This document shows, in pieces, positions 50,703 through 60,460 of a DNA stretch of 64,000 nucleotides. Both the position numbers and the translations under genes were made by a program. Numbering within the stretch: the first letter of the stretch is position 1; every line of letters begins with the position of its first letter. Origin of the DNA: Bacteroides sp. GTDB lineage: Bacteria > Bacteroidota > Bacteroidia > Bacteroidales > Muribaculaceae. A model generated the notes under the pieces. The model saw nothing but the letters and a program-made list of their open reading frames with translations. It made no database searches and was not told where the DNA came from. The DNA lies in contig JAMPHF010000002.1 in assembly GCA_023663525.1 (NCBI GenBank), positions 190,984 through 254,983 on the forward strand. The letters are read 5' to 3'.

Positions 50703-52985
50703 ATGAGGAAATTCATTATATATATTGTTGCCGGTGTCCTGTTGGCCGGATGTTCGACAACGCGTCGTCTTGCAAAAGACGATGTGCTGTACACAGGCTT
50801 AAAGGGGGTTGACATCTCCACTCCCGAGCATGAAAAATTCCCTGCCGGAGTGAGAGGGACGCTGACGGATGCGGTTTCGGTTAAACCCAACAATTCACTT
50901 CTGGGGTCGGCCTCTGTCCGCTATCCTTTTCCGCTTGGACTGTGGGTCTACAACAATTGGTCAAATCCTCCCAAGGGATTCAAGCATTGGATTTACGAGA
51001 AACTCGTCACCACTCCCGTGCTTGTGAGTGATGTACGCCCCGAGTTAAGGGTACACATGCTTGACCAGCTTCTTGACAACAACGGATATTTTTCAGGTGT
51101 TTCATCCTATGAACTCGTGCAGAAAAAAAACAAAAAGAAGGCTTCGATACTCTATAAGATTGAAGCCGGCAGACCATATCTGCTTGATTCGTTGATTTAT
51201 TTGCCGGACTCCGTTCCGCTGTATCACCTCATTGACTCCGTGGCAAAGCGGTCAAAGTATTTTCAGGTTGGGTCGCGCTATTCCACTGACTCGCTTTCAG
51301 CTCTGCGCGTTGACATAGCCAATGCGGTGCGCAACCGTGGCTATTATTATTTCAGACCGGAATACATCCAGTATCTCGCCGACAGTACCATCAATCCCGG
51401 GAGTATAGCCCTGAAACTTGATGTCGCTGACAATATTCCGGCGATAGCACTCGCCCGTTACCGCACAGGGCAGATAACGACTTACATATACAAGAACAAA
51501 GGAGGTGGCACGCCTGACACGACGGAGACAACGAAAGGCACGATCATCCGCTATATGCCATCGCGTCTGCGTGACGGCTTGATTCCATCATGCATTGTGT
51601 TTAATGAAGGAAGGACATTCTCGGTACGCCAGATGAACAATACTCAGGCTCGTCTTGCTCGTCTCGGAATCTTCAATGATATTAGTATCGATGTCAACCG
51701 TGACACCATCCATCCTGCTGACAATCTACTCGATGTGACGATACAATGCACGTATGACCGACCGTTGGAAGCCTCCATTGAGGCCAATGTATCATCAAAA
51801 TCGAATTCTTATCTTGGACCGGGACTGACTCTCGGTCTGTCAAACAGAAACTTGTTTGGAGGCGGTGAGATGCTCAATGTCTCGTTGACCGGTTCATACG
51901 AATGGCAGACCGGGTCGGGAAAGAAAAACTCGGTGTTCAATTCCTACGAAGTGGGACTGAATGCCACTCTTGCTTTTCCTCGTCTGCTCGCTCCAAAGTT
52001 CATCCCGAGAACGCGACGAAACATCAATTGGACACGTCTTAGCCTTGGCGCGGATCTTTTGAATCGTCCGCACTACTTCAAATTGTTCCAGATCAATGCC
52101 GGGATTGCCTACGATTGGCAGTCGTCAAGATACATATCGAACACGCTGACTCTGTTCAAACTCACTTATAATAAGCTCCAACACACGACACCCGTGTTCG
52201 ATTCCATCATGAATGCCAATCCGGCCATCGCCCTCAGTTTCCAGAGTCAGTATATCCCTCAGATGTCATACGGCATTGTCTATGACCGTGCCATGAACCG
52301 CGACAACACAATCAATGTCCAGGTTACACTCCAGGAGGCAGGCAATATCTTCTGGTCGATCTATGAGCTTTGCGGGAAAAAGGGAGAGAAAACGTTGTTC
52401 AAGACTCCGTTCTCGCAATTTGTCAAGGGGTATGGTCAGGTGGTTTACGGACGGCGATTTTTCGGCAGTCACTGGCTTGTCAACCGAATAGGGGTCGGAG
52501 CAGCGTATGCATACGGAAATTCGTCGCAGGTGCCTTACAGTGAACAGTTCTATTGTGGCGGTGCCAATTCGGTGCGTGCGTTCACAGTCCGTTCCATCGG
52601 TCCCGGCTCATATCGTGCTCCTGCAAATCAGGTCAACGGTTATTTCGATCAGACGGGTACATTCACATTCATCGCCAACATGGAATACCGTTTCCCGATA
52701 CTCGGCCCACTTCATGGTGCGGTATTCCTTGATGCAGGAAATGTGTGGACGCTGAAAAACGAGCCCGAACGCCCCGGCGGACAGCTTCGAGCCGATACTT
52801 TTTTCAAGGATCTTGCCCTCGGTACCGGCGTGGGGTTACGTTTCGACATATCCATGCTCATCATCCGTGGTGATCTTGGCATTGGCATACATGCACCATA
52901 CGACACCGGCAAGCGAGGATATTACAACATGGAGTCTTTCAGAAAATCGCTCGCGTTCCATCTTGCCATAGGATACCCGTTCTGA
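50703..52985 (+). CDS. tamL: TamL: lipidated TamA-like Omp85 outer-membrane protein
   Basis: Outer-membrane partner of TamB. 760 residues. A lipoprotein signal ends LLAGC (Cys17), the feature that separates Bacteroidetes TamL from proteobacterial TamA. POTRA-like repeats follow (about 30-330, KIEAGRPYLLDSLIYLPDS, FNEGRTFSVRQMNNTQARLARLG split). The barrel (about 355-760) includes the Omp85 motif region CGGANSVRAFTVRSIGPGSY near 619 and ends in an aromatic-terminated strand (HLAIGYPF). The ATG lies only a few bases after the palindromic element, so the element may affect its translation. Confidence 0.9.
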   Translation: MRKFIIYIVAGVLLAGCSTTRRLAKDDVLYTGLKGVDISTPEHEKFPAGVRGTLTDAVSVKPNNSLLGSASVRYPFPLGLWVYNNWSNPPKGFKHWIYEKLVTTPVLVSDVRPELRVHMLDQLLDNNGYFSGVSSYELVQKKNKKKASILYKIEAGRPYLLDSLIYLPDSVPLYHLIDSVAKRSKYFQVGSRYSTDSLSALRVDIANAVRNRGYYYFRPEYIQYLADSTINPGSIALKLDVADNIPAIALARYRTGQITTYIYKNKGGGTPDTTETTKGTIIRYMPSRLRDGLIPSCIVFNEGRTFSVRQMNNTQARLARLGIFNDISIDVNRDTIHPADNLLDVTIQCTYDRPLEASIEANVSSKSNSYLGPGLTLGLSNRNLFGGGEMLNVSLTGSYEWQTGSGKKNSVFNSYEVGLNATLAFPRLLAPKFIPRTRRNINWTRLSLGADLLNRPHYFKLFQINAGIAYDWQSSRYISNTLTLFKLTYNKLQHTTPVFDSIMNANPAIALSFQSQYIPQMSYGIVYDRAMNRDNTINVQVTLQEAGNIFWSIYELCGKKGEKTLFKTPFSQFVKGYGQVVYGRRFFGSHWLVNRIGVGAAYAYGNSSQVPYSEQFYCGGANSVRAFTVRSIGPGSYRAPANQVNGYFDQTGTFTFIANMEYRFPILGPLHGAVFLDAGNVWTLKNEPERPGGQLRADTFFKDLALGTGVGLRFDISMLIIRGDLGIGIHAPYDTGKRGYYNMESFRKSLAFHLAIGYPF

Positions 52986-53062
52986 TTGATGTAATCACAG
53001 AACTTTTTCGGGGGTTGGATTGTCTTATTTACAGGGATAATTCAACCCCCCAATTTACGGTC

Positions 53063-53560
53063 ATGAAAAAAACTCTAAGCTATATTGCATTTTTCGCAGC
53101 AGTGATTGTCCTTGTAGCAGCTTATTCGGAAAGGGTTGTCAAGGCTGATGAAGGTTATACTGCTCCTGAATTGGAAATGATTGCGAACGATTCGGTAAAT
53201 GTGTCGCTCGATAAACTCCGTGGAAAATATGTCCTCGTCAATTTTTGGGATTCATCGAATGCGGTTTCGCGTATCGCTGCGGGGGAATATGACAGATTCC
53301 TTCACACCAACCACGGGAGTCCGTTTTCACTCGTGTCGGTCAATACGGACAGGAATCCTGACATGTTCAGGGAGGTGGTCAAGAAAGATAAGCTTGATGC
53401 CTCGACGCAGTTTCATATCTCTGACGCAAAAGCAAAAAACCTGAGGGAAGATTACCATCTCGATTCCGGATTCTCGTCATATCTGATTGATCCACAAGGT
53501 AAAATTGTTGCTGTAAATCCGTCTGTAAGCACACTTGAATCGTTCCTGTCAAAGCATTGA
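53063..53560 (+). CDS. Exported thioredoxin-fold protein without active-site cysteines
   Basis: 165 residues from the ATG at 53063 (MKKTLSYIAFFAAV). The ATG 16 codons upstream would spoil the signal sequence. It has a signal or anchor segment (about 6-20) and then a TlpA/AhpC-like fold: APELEMIANDSVNVSLDKLRGKY split over 34-58 and VLVNFWDSSNAVSR near 60. The usual WxxWCxxC redox site is replaced by WDSSNAVS, so both catalytic Cys are gone. The downstream fold is intact (SVNTDRNPDMF, SYLIDPQGKIVAVNP), arguing against decay. It cannot do thiol exchange in the usual way and may be a binding or chaperone-like relative. Confidence 0.8.
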   Translation: MKKTLSYIAFFAAVIVLVAAYSERVVKADEGYTAPELEMIANDSVNVSLDKLRGKYVLVNFWDSSNAVSRIAAGEYDRFLHTNHGSPFSLVSVNTDRNPDMFREVVKKDKLDASTQFHISDAKAKNLREDYHLDSGFSSYLIDPQGKIVAVNPSVSTLESFLSKH

Positions 53561-53573
53561 TCCGGTCGCTGCG

Positions 53574-53605
53574 TTTGCTCAGATTAATAATTCTCACTAA
53601 ATTTG
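53574..53605 (+). promoter_or_regulatory. Promoter before the small secreted protein gene
   Basis: TTTG (53574-53577), 20-base spacer, TAAATTTG (53598-53605), a full consensus match just after the stop of the thioredoxin-fold gene. It fixes the next start at 53620, not the ATG at 53557. Confidence 0.8.
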
Positions 53606-53619
53606 CACCATCATTCATC

Positions 53620-54042
53620 ATGAAAAGATTACTGACATTCATTGCATCAGCAGCCATATTCTCCACTTTCAGCCTTTCAGCTAAGGTGATAAGGAACTAT
53701 GTCTCAACATCTGACGATATACTTACATTTGTTGTTGACAGTATTGACTATCGTCAAGACCTCACAAGGGTCTATGGGAAGCTGAAAGGACGCCCGCACA
53801 CATCTAATCGTGTTGACGAAGTGCAGTACATAGGTTCCGGGACAGGATCTGTGGCGGTGTCGAAAGATATTGATGGTGTGGATTTCCGGCGTTATTTCCA
53901 ATGGGAGGATGATGGTCTTATCCCTGTCGAGATTGATTTCCCGGCAATGAAACCCGATGCGGGAGTGCAGTTACTTTTCAAGACAGCCTATGGTCAATCG
54001 ACCACGACTGTCAAAAAGACAGCACCAAAGCATAGACAATGA
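53620..54042 (+). CDS. Small secreted protein of unknown function
   Basis: 140 residues from the ATG at 53620. A signal peptide (MKRLLTFIASAAIFSTFSLSA) precedes a beta-rich domain with YVSTSDDILTFVVDSIDYRQD and YGKLKGRPHTSNRVDEV stretches. I do not recognise the family. The spacing suggests strands of a small sandwich that describe effects on residues around a ligand, but this is weak. Overlaps topB by 4 bases, so the two are probably translated together, an odd pairing of an exported protein with a topoisomerase. Confidence 0.7.
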   Translation: MKRLLTFIASAAIFSTFSLSAKVIRNYVSTSDDILTFVVDSIDYRQDLTRVYGKLKGRPHTSNRVDEVQYIGSGTGSVAVSKDIDGVDFRRYFQWEDDGLIPVEIDFPAMKPDAGVQLLFKTAYGQSTTTVKKTAPKHRQ

Positions 54043-56099
54043 AGCTCTGTATCACCGAGAAACCCAGTGTAGCCAAAGATATTGCAAAAATTCTTGGCGC
54101 GGATGTGCGCCATGACGGATATTATGAAGGAGGTGAGTATAAGATCACATGGACCTTCGGACACCTTTGTACACTAAAGGAACCCGGTGACTATGAGGAG
54201 CGGTGGAAGAGGTGGGCTCTCGGTGTCCTCCCGATGATTCCGCAACGTTTCGGTATTAAGGTTATACCCGACAAGGGTATTGAACGCCAGTTTCATGTAA
54301 TCGAATCATTGATTGCGGAGGCCGATGAGGTGATCAACTGTGGTGATGCCGGCCAGGAGGGAGAGTTGATACAACGGTGGGTGATGCAGAAGGCTTCCAT
54401 CCATTGCCCTGTCAAACGACTATGGATTTCATCGCTGACGGATGAATCCATACGTGAGGGCTTCAATCATCTTCAACCTGAATCGGATTTCGATAATCTT
54501 TATCATGCGGGGCTATCGCGTGCAATAGGTGACTGGATTCTCGGGATGAACGCGACACGGCTTTATTCCTTGAAGTATTCTTCGCCGGGTAATGTATTGT
54601 CCATCGGCAGAGTCCAGACTCCGACTCTCGCACTGATTGTGCAACGTCACTTCGAGATTGAAAATTTCAAGCCGGAGGATTATTGGGAGCTCAAGACCAC
54701 ATATCGCGGTGCCATCTTCAATGCCACGTCTGGCAGATTCAAATCGCCTGACGAAGCTCAAACGGTGCTTGAGTCAATACGTAATTTCCCGATGGTCATC
54801 AAGGATGTCCAGAAAAAGAAGGGTAAGGAGGCACCACCGCGCCTTTTTGACCTTACGTCACTTCAGGTCGAATGTAACAAAAAGTGGGGTTGGACAGCAG
54901 ATGAAACCCTGAGGCTCATACAGTCGCTCTATGAGAAGAAGGTGACCACCTATCCTCGTGTCGATACGACCTATCTGTCAGAGGATATATATCCTAAAGT
55001 ACCGGGGATACTGAAAAACATGACCCCTTACGCTCCTTTGACTGCCCCTGTGCTCAGCGGAAAGCTTCCGAAAAGCAAAAAGGTGTTTGACAACAGCAAG
55101 GTCACGGATCACCATGCCATAATTCCTACGGGGCAGTCTCCGTCGGTTTTGATTGGCAACGAGCGTCAGCTCTATCATATGATTGCTCTGCGGTTTATTG
55201 CCGCGTTCTATCCTGATTGCAAGTTTTTGAGTACGACAGTCACAGGTGAGGTTGACAAGACAGGATTCAGGGCAAATGGCAAGGTCATTGAGGACGCGGG
55301 ATGGCGTAAGCTCTATGAGAGTAATGGAGCTTCGGATGACAGTGTCAAGGATGATGACAATAGCGATGACCGCATTCTGCCTGACTTTGTGGTAGGGGAG
55401 AGCGGACCTCATGAACCGTCGTTGCAGAAACGCACCACGCAGCCTCCTAAGTATTATACCGAGGGCACGCTGTTGCGTGCAATGGAGTCAGCCGGGAAAA
55501 CTGTCGAGGATGAGGAGTTGCGTGAAGCCATGAAAGAGAATGGTATCGGTCGCCCATCAACGCGTGCCGCAATCATAGAGACTCTTTTCAAACGTAAATA
55601 CATCTACCGTAACCGCAAGTCAATCATGGCTTCGCAGGCTGGAATAGATCTGATTTCCACAATCAATGAGGATTTGCTCAAAAGTGCGAAACTGACAGGT
55701 CTGTGGGAAAACAAGCTGCGCAGGATTGAACGTGGAGAATATTCGGCTGCCGATTTCATCGCAGAGCTGAAGGCTTTGATAAATCAGATAGTCATAAGTG
55801 TGTTGAGCGACAACTCCAAGCCTAAAATCATGGTCGATAATTCCTCGTCTCGCCCGGCGGACGAGAGTGGTGATGAGGTCTCGACCAAGGAGGATAAGCC
55901 GGTTAAGCCGCGAAGCCCGCGCACAAGAAAGTTTGAGCAGATAGAGTGTCCCATTTGCAAGCAGGGACACATTTTGAAAGGGCGCACAGCGTTTGGTTGC
56001 AGCCGTTTCAGGGAGGGCTGCACGCTGCGTCTGAATTTCTCTGACTATCCTGAGACGCTCACACCGGCAAAGCTCAAGAAAATGCTTCAGAAAAAATAA
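54039..56099 (+). CDS. topB: DNA topoisomerase III
   Basis: Type IA enzyme that passes single strands and decatenates DNA with RecQ-type helicases. 686 residues: TOPRIM at the N-terminus (KLCITEKPSVAKDIAKILG, INCGDAGQEGELIQRWV near 100), SIGRVQTPTLALIV near 188, catalytic Tyr in KVTTYPRVDTTYL near 306, GIGRPSTRAAIIETL near 501, and a C-terminal zinc-ribbon-like end with CPICKQGHILKGRTAFGCSR near 638. Converges on the addA-like gene 48 bases on. Confidence 0.95.
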   Translation: MKLCITEKPSVAKDIAKILGADVRHDGYYEGGEYKITWTFGHLCTLKEPGDYEERWKRWALGVLPMIPQRFGIKVIPDKGIERQFHVIESLIAEADEVINCGDAGQEGELIQRWVMQKASIHCPVKRLWISSLTDESIREGFNHLQPESDFDNLYHAGLSRAIGDWILGMNATRLYSLKYSSPGNVLSIGRVQTPTLALIVQRHFEIENFKPEDYWELKTTYRGAIFNATSGRFKSPDEAQTVLESIRNFPMVIKDVQKKKGKEAPPRLFDLTSLQVECNKKWGWTADETLRLIQSLYEKKVTTYPRVDTTYLSEDIYPKVPGILKNMTPYAPLTAPVLSGKLPKSKKVFDNSKVTDHHAIIPTGQSPSVLIGNERQLYHMIALRFIAAFYPDCKFLSTTVTGEVDKTGFRANGKVIEDAGWRKLYESNGASDDSVKDDDNSDDRILPDFVVGESGPHEPSLQKRTTQPPKYYTEGTLLRAMESAGKTVEDEELREAMKENGIGRPSTRAAIIETLFKRKYIYRNRKSIMASQAGIDLISTINEDLLKSAKLTGLWENKLRRIERGEYSAADFIAELKALINQIVISVLSDNSKPKIMVDNSSSRPADESGDEVSTKEDKPVKPRSPRTRKFEQIECPICKQGHILKGRTAFGCSRFREGCTLRLNFSDYPETLTPAKLKKMLQKK

Positions 56100-56147
56100 T
56101 GACATCATGAACAGACCTGATGAGACATAAAAACAATGCCGTCAGTG

Positions 56148-59100
56148 TCAGACCTCTACAATCTGGCCGGAATCGAGGTAATAGAGGAATCCTCTGACGT
56201 TTGCATATCCGAGTCCGCTCAGAAGACTGACGTATTCGTTGATCTGCTTCATGTAGCGTTGCGGTTTCTGGGTACCGCTTTTGAAGTCGATGATGTCGAT
56301 GAAACCATCGGCAGTCCAGACTACACGGTCAGGGCGACGGGAATCATCTCCACCGATTGCAATCGGGCGTTCGATCATCACTTTCTCAAAACCGTCAAAC
56401 CATCTTGTAGCGCGAGGATCATTGACACGTTGCATGATGATTGAATGGATTTCTGCAATGTCGTCAGTGGTGAGTTCCTTCGCCTTCTTAGAATGTCGCA
56501 GATTGTTGATGGCTGTCTCCACGTCGTTTAGAGTTCTGATTTCGGCCATGGTGTCATGGAGGAGTATACCTCGGTCACGCGCATCCTCGATGTTGTAATA
56601 TTTGTCTTCGAGTTTTGTATTCGACCATATATTGCGTTGGGTATGCGTGTTGTAGCTGCCCATATCCCATAAGTCAGATGGTGACATTGCGGTTTTGTCG
56701 GCGATTTCTTTCTTCTCGGGTATGGTAGGCTCACCTAAAGTAAGCGTAGCGTCTGCCAATTGGAAATGGGTGAAGGGGGAGAGTCCCTCGATGTTACTTT
56801 CGGATTCAAGTTCATGACAAAAATCCGGTGTGCAGCAATTGATTGCATCACGGATGTCGGCTGCCATATTTCTGCTGCGATTGCCCGGTGTCGGGAAGCC
56901 TATGTGAAGTTCGTTGACTGCACGGGTGAAAGCTACGTAAAGTAAATTGACTGTATCGAGCTTTTTTTGCCCGCTGACCTCGTTGTATCGGTTCTCGAAA
57001 GGCGTACCGACCATAGCAGAGGAAAGTTCGAGCGGGAGCATAGGCGGAAGAATTTCGTCGGGAATCCCTGAAATACTTTCCAAATTGAACCATGCCGGTT
57101 CCGGGCGGTTACTTTCGGTCATCTCGGCAAAAGGAATGTGGACACAGGCGTATTCCAGCCCTTTTGACTTATGGATGGTGAGAATGTTGAGGGCTGAATC
57201 GTCCTGAGCTCCTGCGACCGGGGTGGAATAGCCTTTTTCGTCCCACCAGTTTAGAAATGAACGGATGTCACCTTGACCTCGACCGACAAATTCAGTCACG
57301 AGGTCCTGAAATGCGTTGATGTAAAGACTGTCTTCGCGAAGTTTCTCCTCAGGCACGTTGGAGGCTATTATTTCCTCGACGAGCGAAATTAGATCGACTG
57401 ACGACCATGCCTCCGGCGATTGACCGGTGTCGGTATCCTTGTCCGCTTTGTTGTCCGTAGATTCATGGCTTTGGCGGGATAAGGCTTTCAACAACGCGGA
57501 TGATGAGTCTGAGCCTCGGCTTTTCTCATTTTCAAACTCATTGATCAGTGCGGCTACTTCACGTTTTGTCTTCTTGCGTGGGTCAGTGGTGAAGTCTGTC
57601 GCACTCAGCAATCTCAGTCGGCTTACAATCAGTCCGACAGTCGGTGAATTGCCGAGAAACAACGATGAGTCCGAGACAATGCGGAAATGAGGAAAATCAG
57701 GATGAGCCTTGACAGTTTCCTCAAGATGTTTGATGATTGTATTTCCCTCGTCACGTTTTCTGACAAGGATGGCAATTTCGCCTGGTTTATAACCGGCTTC
57801 AAGTTGCCGTCGGAGTTGAACTGTGAGATTGTCAAGTGCTTCGGGAAGCCAATCGGCTTTTCTTTCACCCTCATACATCTTTACTCTTACGTAGCCTCTG
57901 TGTGATGCGTGCTTCTTTGAAATCTGCTGGGCGACGTTTGAATAAATGTCCTCAAAACCAAGATTCCTGACGAGGGCTGAAAAGAAAGTGTTGTTGAACC
58001 GTATCACATCGACTGATGATCTCCAGTTGGTGTTTTCGGATATGCTGTCGCCTCTGACCTCACATCTACCGTTTGCAAGACGATCGGTGTGGAGATTGTG
58101 GAGGAGAGAGGGGTCGCTGTTACGGAAACGGTAGATGCATTGTTTCTCATCACCGATCACGAGGTTGTCGAATTCGTAAGCAAGGCTTTCGTTTATGAGA
58201 GGCTTGATGTTGACCCATTGGCTTGCCGATGTGTCCTGGAACTCGTCAATGAGATAGTGTTTGAACCTGACTCCGACACGCTCGTAGAGAAAGGGTGCAT
58301 CTTCGTTGCCGATGATGCGTGAGATGAGGGCATTAGTATCGCTTAGCAGGATCGTGGAATTTTCCCGGCGGTATTTGTCGATATATTCAGCAAGAGAGGC
58401 GAGGAGACCCAATTGATAGAGGTTTGCCGCGATTATGCGCAGTGTCCTCGTCTGATGGAAGCTGAAATCGATCATATCCAGAGCCTTGGCGATTGCTCCA
58501 TTAAGCTCCTCAGATGGTGCAGGCATTCCTTTTTTCGGCTTTTTGTAGGCACTGCTTATTTCGGCCATCGCATCGGTCATTGTCTTGCTCGGTTCGTCGG
58601 AAGAATAGCCGGAAGTCCATTTCTTTAGTCCACTAATAATGTATGATTTTACACAATCCTTTGCCGGACTGTCCATGATCATGTCAAGAGCCTCGCGGAC
58701 TGAGTCGGAAGTCTGTTGCTTTATATGTTTTATCTGATTATAGACGAGATTCTTGAATTCGTTGAATTTTTTCTCGTCAGACAGGTATGCGAGCAGTTCG
58801 CTCTCATTCTCCCGATAGATGTCATCGGTAATTTTGTCAATGAATTTTATCAGATTGCGGTGTATCGGTAGTGAACGGTTGAATACGTTGAACGGCATAC
58901 CGTCCTCTATCAACTGGGTCATGTAGCTCGTGAGCCAGTTTATGAGATATTGGCTTTTCCGGGTGCTTTCGCCATGATTCAGATCCTGGAGAAGTTTATC
59001 GACGCTCATTCCGATTATCGCCTCGTCATTAAGCTCAAGGTCATAGTTCCCAGCTACTTCCGCCTCACGGGCGAAGGATCGAAGGATGGTCTGGAAAAAT

Positions 59101-59474
59101 GAATCTATCGTGGAGACACTGAAGAAATTAAAGTCATAGAGCAGTTCGCGCAACGCTGCGGCAGCCCTGTCGCGTAATTGCTCACGGGAGCATTTGAACG
59201 TGTCGCACAACTCGGATGCGTATGGGCTTTCCTTGGACCATCCTTTCTCCATGCCTGCAATTACGGCAAGTTCGTGGATAATTCGGGTCTTCATCTCCTC
59301 GGTCGCTTTGTTGGTGAACGTTATTGCGAGGATGGAGCGATGCGCTGACGCACCACGGCGATTGAGACGGTATTGCCCGTCATCATCCTTGTGTCCGAGA
59401 ATCAGTTTAATGTATTCACGTGCAAGTGTGTAGGTTTTTCCTGAACCTGCCGAAGCCTTGTAGATGTTTATCAT
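56148..59474 (-). CDS. AddA/RexA-like UvrD helicase-nuclease
   Basis: ATP-driven DNA helicase with a C-terminal nuclease, for double-strand break repair. 1108 residues. Walker A ASAGSGKTYTLA near 8, ITFTNKATEEMKTRI near 50, Walker B-like LIDEFQDTSASQW near 385, then FRNSDPSLL, LTIHKSKGLEYACVHIPF near 765 and LLYVAFTRAVNELHI near 850. The end carries a PD-(D/E)XK-like block, DRVVWTADGFIDIIDFKSG near 1060. A 31-kDa-sized AddB/RexB partner would be expected next to it but is not: topB lies beyond its 3' end and yciH upstream. The partner may lie elsewhere. Confidence 0.9.
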   Translation of the reverse strand: MINIYKASAGSGKTYTLAREYIKLILGHKDDDGQYRLNRRGASAHRSILAITFTNKATEEMKTRIIHELAVIAGMEKGWSKESPYASELCDTFKCSREQLRDRAAAALRELLYDFNFFSVSTIDSFFQTILRSFAREAEVAGNYDLELNDEAIIGMSVDKLLQDLNHGESTRKSQYLINWLTSYMTQLIEDGMPFNVFNRSLPIHRNLIKFIDKITDDIYRENESELLAYLSDEKKFNEFKNLVYNQIKHIKQQTSDSVREALDMIMDSPAKDCVKSYIISGLKKWTSGYSSDEPSKTMTDAMAEISSAYKKPKKGMPAPSEELNGAIAKALDMIDFSFHQTRTLRIIAANLYQLGLLASLAEYIDKYRRENSTILLSDTNALISRIIGNEDAPFLYERVGVRFKHYLIDEFQDTSASQWVNIKPLINESLAYEFDNLVIGDEKQCIYRFRNSDPSLLHNLHTDRLANGRCEVRGDSISENTNWRSSVDVIRFNNTFFSALVRNLGFEDIYSNVAQQISKKHASHRGYVRVKMYEGERKADWLPEALDNLTVQLRRQLEAGYKPGEIAILVRKRDEGNTIIKHLEETVKAHPDFPHFRIVSDSSLFLGNSPTVGLIVSRLRLLSATDFTTDPRKKTKREVAALINEFENEKSRGSDSSSALLKALSRQSHESTDNKADKDTDTGQSPEAWSSVDLISLVEEIIASNVPEEKLREDSLYINAFQDLVTEFVGRGQGDIRSFLNWWDEKGYSTPVAGAQDDSALNILTIHKSKGLEYACVHIPFAEMTESNRPEPAWFNLESISGIPDEILPPMLPLELSSAMVGTPFENRYNEVSGQKKLDTVNLLYVAFTRAVNELHIGFPTPGNRSRNMAADIRDAINCCTPDFCHELESESNIEGLSPFTHFQLADATLTLGEPTIPEKKEIADKTAMSPSDLWDMGSYNTHTQRNIWSNTKLEDKYYNIEDARDRGILLHDTMAEIRTLNDVETAINNLRHSKKAKELTTDDIAEIHSIIMQRVNDPRATRWFDGFEKVMIERPIAIGGDDSRRPDRVVWTADGFIDIIDFKSGTQKPQRYMKQINEYVSLLSGLGYANVRGFLYYLDSGQIVEV

Positions 59475-59518
59475 ATTTCCGCCCGTTTTTTTCTATGATA
59501 GAAGCCCGGATGTGCCTG

Positions 59519-59854
59519 CTATTTTACTTTATATCCGAATTCACGCAGCAATTTTTTGACATCATTAACTCTGTCTCCTTGAATCAGTATTTCTCCTCCG
59601 CGAGCAGACCCTCCGGTGGAGAGGGCTGTCTTGAGTTTTGATGCGAGTGCCTTCAGATCGCTGTCGCTACACGTGAACCCTGCTGCTATGGTTGCACTTT
59701 TCCCTTTGCGCCCCTTGCGGTCAATGCAGACTTCTATTATATCGTTTTCTGCATCGGAGCTATTGCAGTTTTCATCTGTGGTGGCAGGCTCGGTGTCAGC
59801 CTCCGGGAATGCTCCGGAATTCAGTTTCCCGGCGAGAATATCTTTCCAATCCAT
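59519..59854 (-). CDS. SUI1/eIF1-like translation factor (YciH)
   Basis: 111 residues from the ATG at 59854 (MDWKDILAGKLNSG). Longer frames to 59968 run over the stop of the upstream gene and are rejected. The N-terminal half is acidic linker. The C-terminal half is the SUI1 fold: ICIDRKGRKGKSATIAAGF-like strand, LKALASKLKTALSTGGSARGGEI, then IQGDRVNDVKKLLREFGYKVK split. Bacterial YciH proteins bind the ribosome and affect start-site fidelity under stress. 46 bases after the TPR lipoprotein gene, 44 before addA. Confidence 0.9.
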   Translation of the reverse strand: MDWKDILAGKLNSGAFPEADTEPATTDENCNSSDAENDIIEVCIDRKGRKGKSATIAAGFTCSDSDLKALASKLKTALSTGGSARGGEILIQGDRVNDVKKLLREFGYKVK

Positions 59855-59900
59855 GTACTTTGTATGTTCGTGATTCAAGGGGAGAATATGAGTTACGCTT

Positions 59901-60386
59901 TCAATCGATGGAATCCAGATGATTATACTCCATGTCATGCAAATCCTCATCGGTCGGGATGCAGTCATGTTCTGCCGGAATTTCGTGGGGATTGTCGAGC
60001 GTATGGACTATGGTCGAAAGCGTCATCGCATACTTGTCCTGATCGTACGGCAGCGAGGCATAATAGGCTTTGGCGGAGTCGGAGTTGATTTTAAATGCCT
60101 CTCTGAAACACTGGACTGCAAGCTCTACATCTTCGGGAGAGTCGGTGCGCTCGTTGAGCTGCATGTAGAGGATGGAGAGCTGTGCCATCTGTTTTGCCTC
60201 GATGCCTGAACGCGTTTTCCCATTGAGGATTTCGCTGCATATCTCACGTGTGGCACTGACGTTCTCATTTGCCAACGCAAGTTCGGCCGAGGATATTTTG
60301 TCGGTGATAGAGTTGGCGTCATTGCCACAGGCCACGGACAAAAGTGTGCAGCCGATGGCAAATGATTTCAAAATTGCGTGTTTCAT
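59901..60386 (-). CDS. TPR-like lipoprotein
   Basis: 161 residues from the ATG at 60386 (MKHAILKSFAIG); an ATG four codons upstream is also possible. The signal peptide ends LLSVAC (Cys20). The mature part is helical with pairs that look like tetratricopeptide repeats (SSAELALANENVSATREICSE, MAQLSILYMQLN, DVELAVQCFREAFKINSDSAKAYY split), and ends in an acidic tail. Probably periplasmic, perhaps a scaffold. No named family recognised. Confidence 0.75.
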   Translation of the reverse strand: MKHAILKSFAIGCTLLSVACGNDANSITDKISSAELALANENVSATREICSEILNGKTRSGIEAKQMAQLSILYMQLNERTDSPEDVELAVQCFREAFKINSDSAKAYYASLPYDQDKYAMTLSTIVHTLDNPHEIPAEHDCIPTDEDLHDMEYNHLDSID

Positions 60387-60460
60387 ATTATTAAACAACC
60401 TGTTATTCGAGATATAAATTGATGCATGAATTGTTCGGTCAGTTCTAATTAGGCTCAGAC

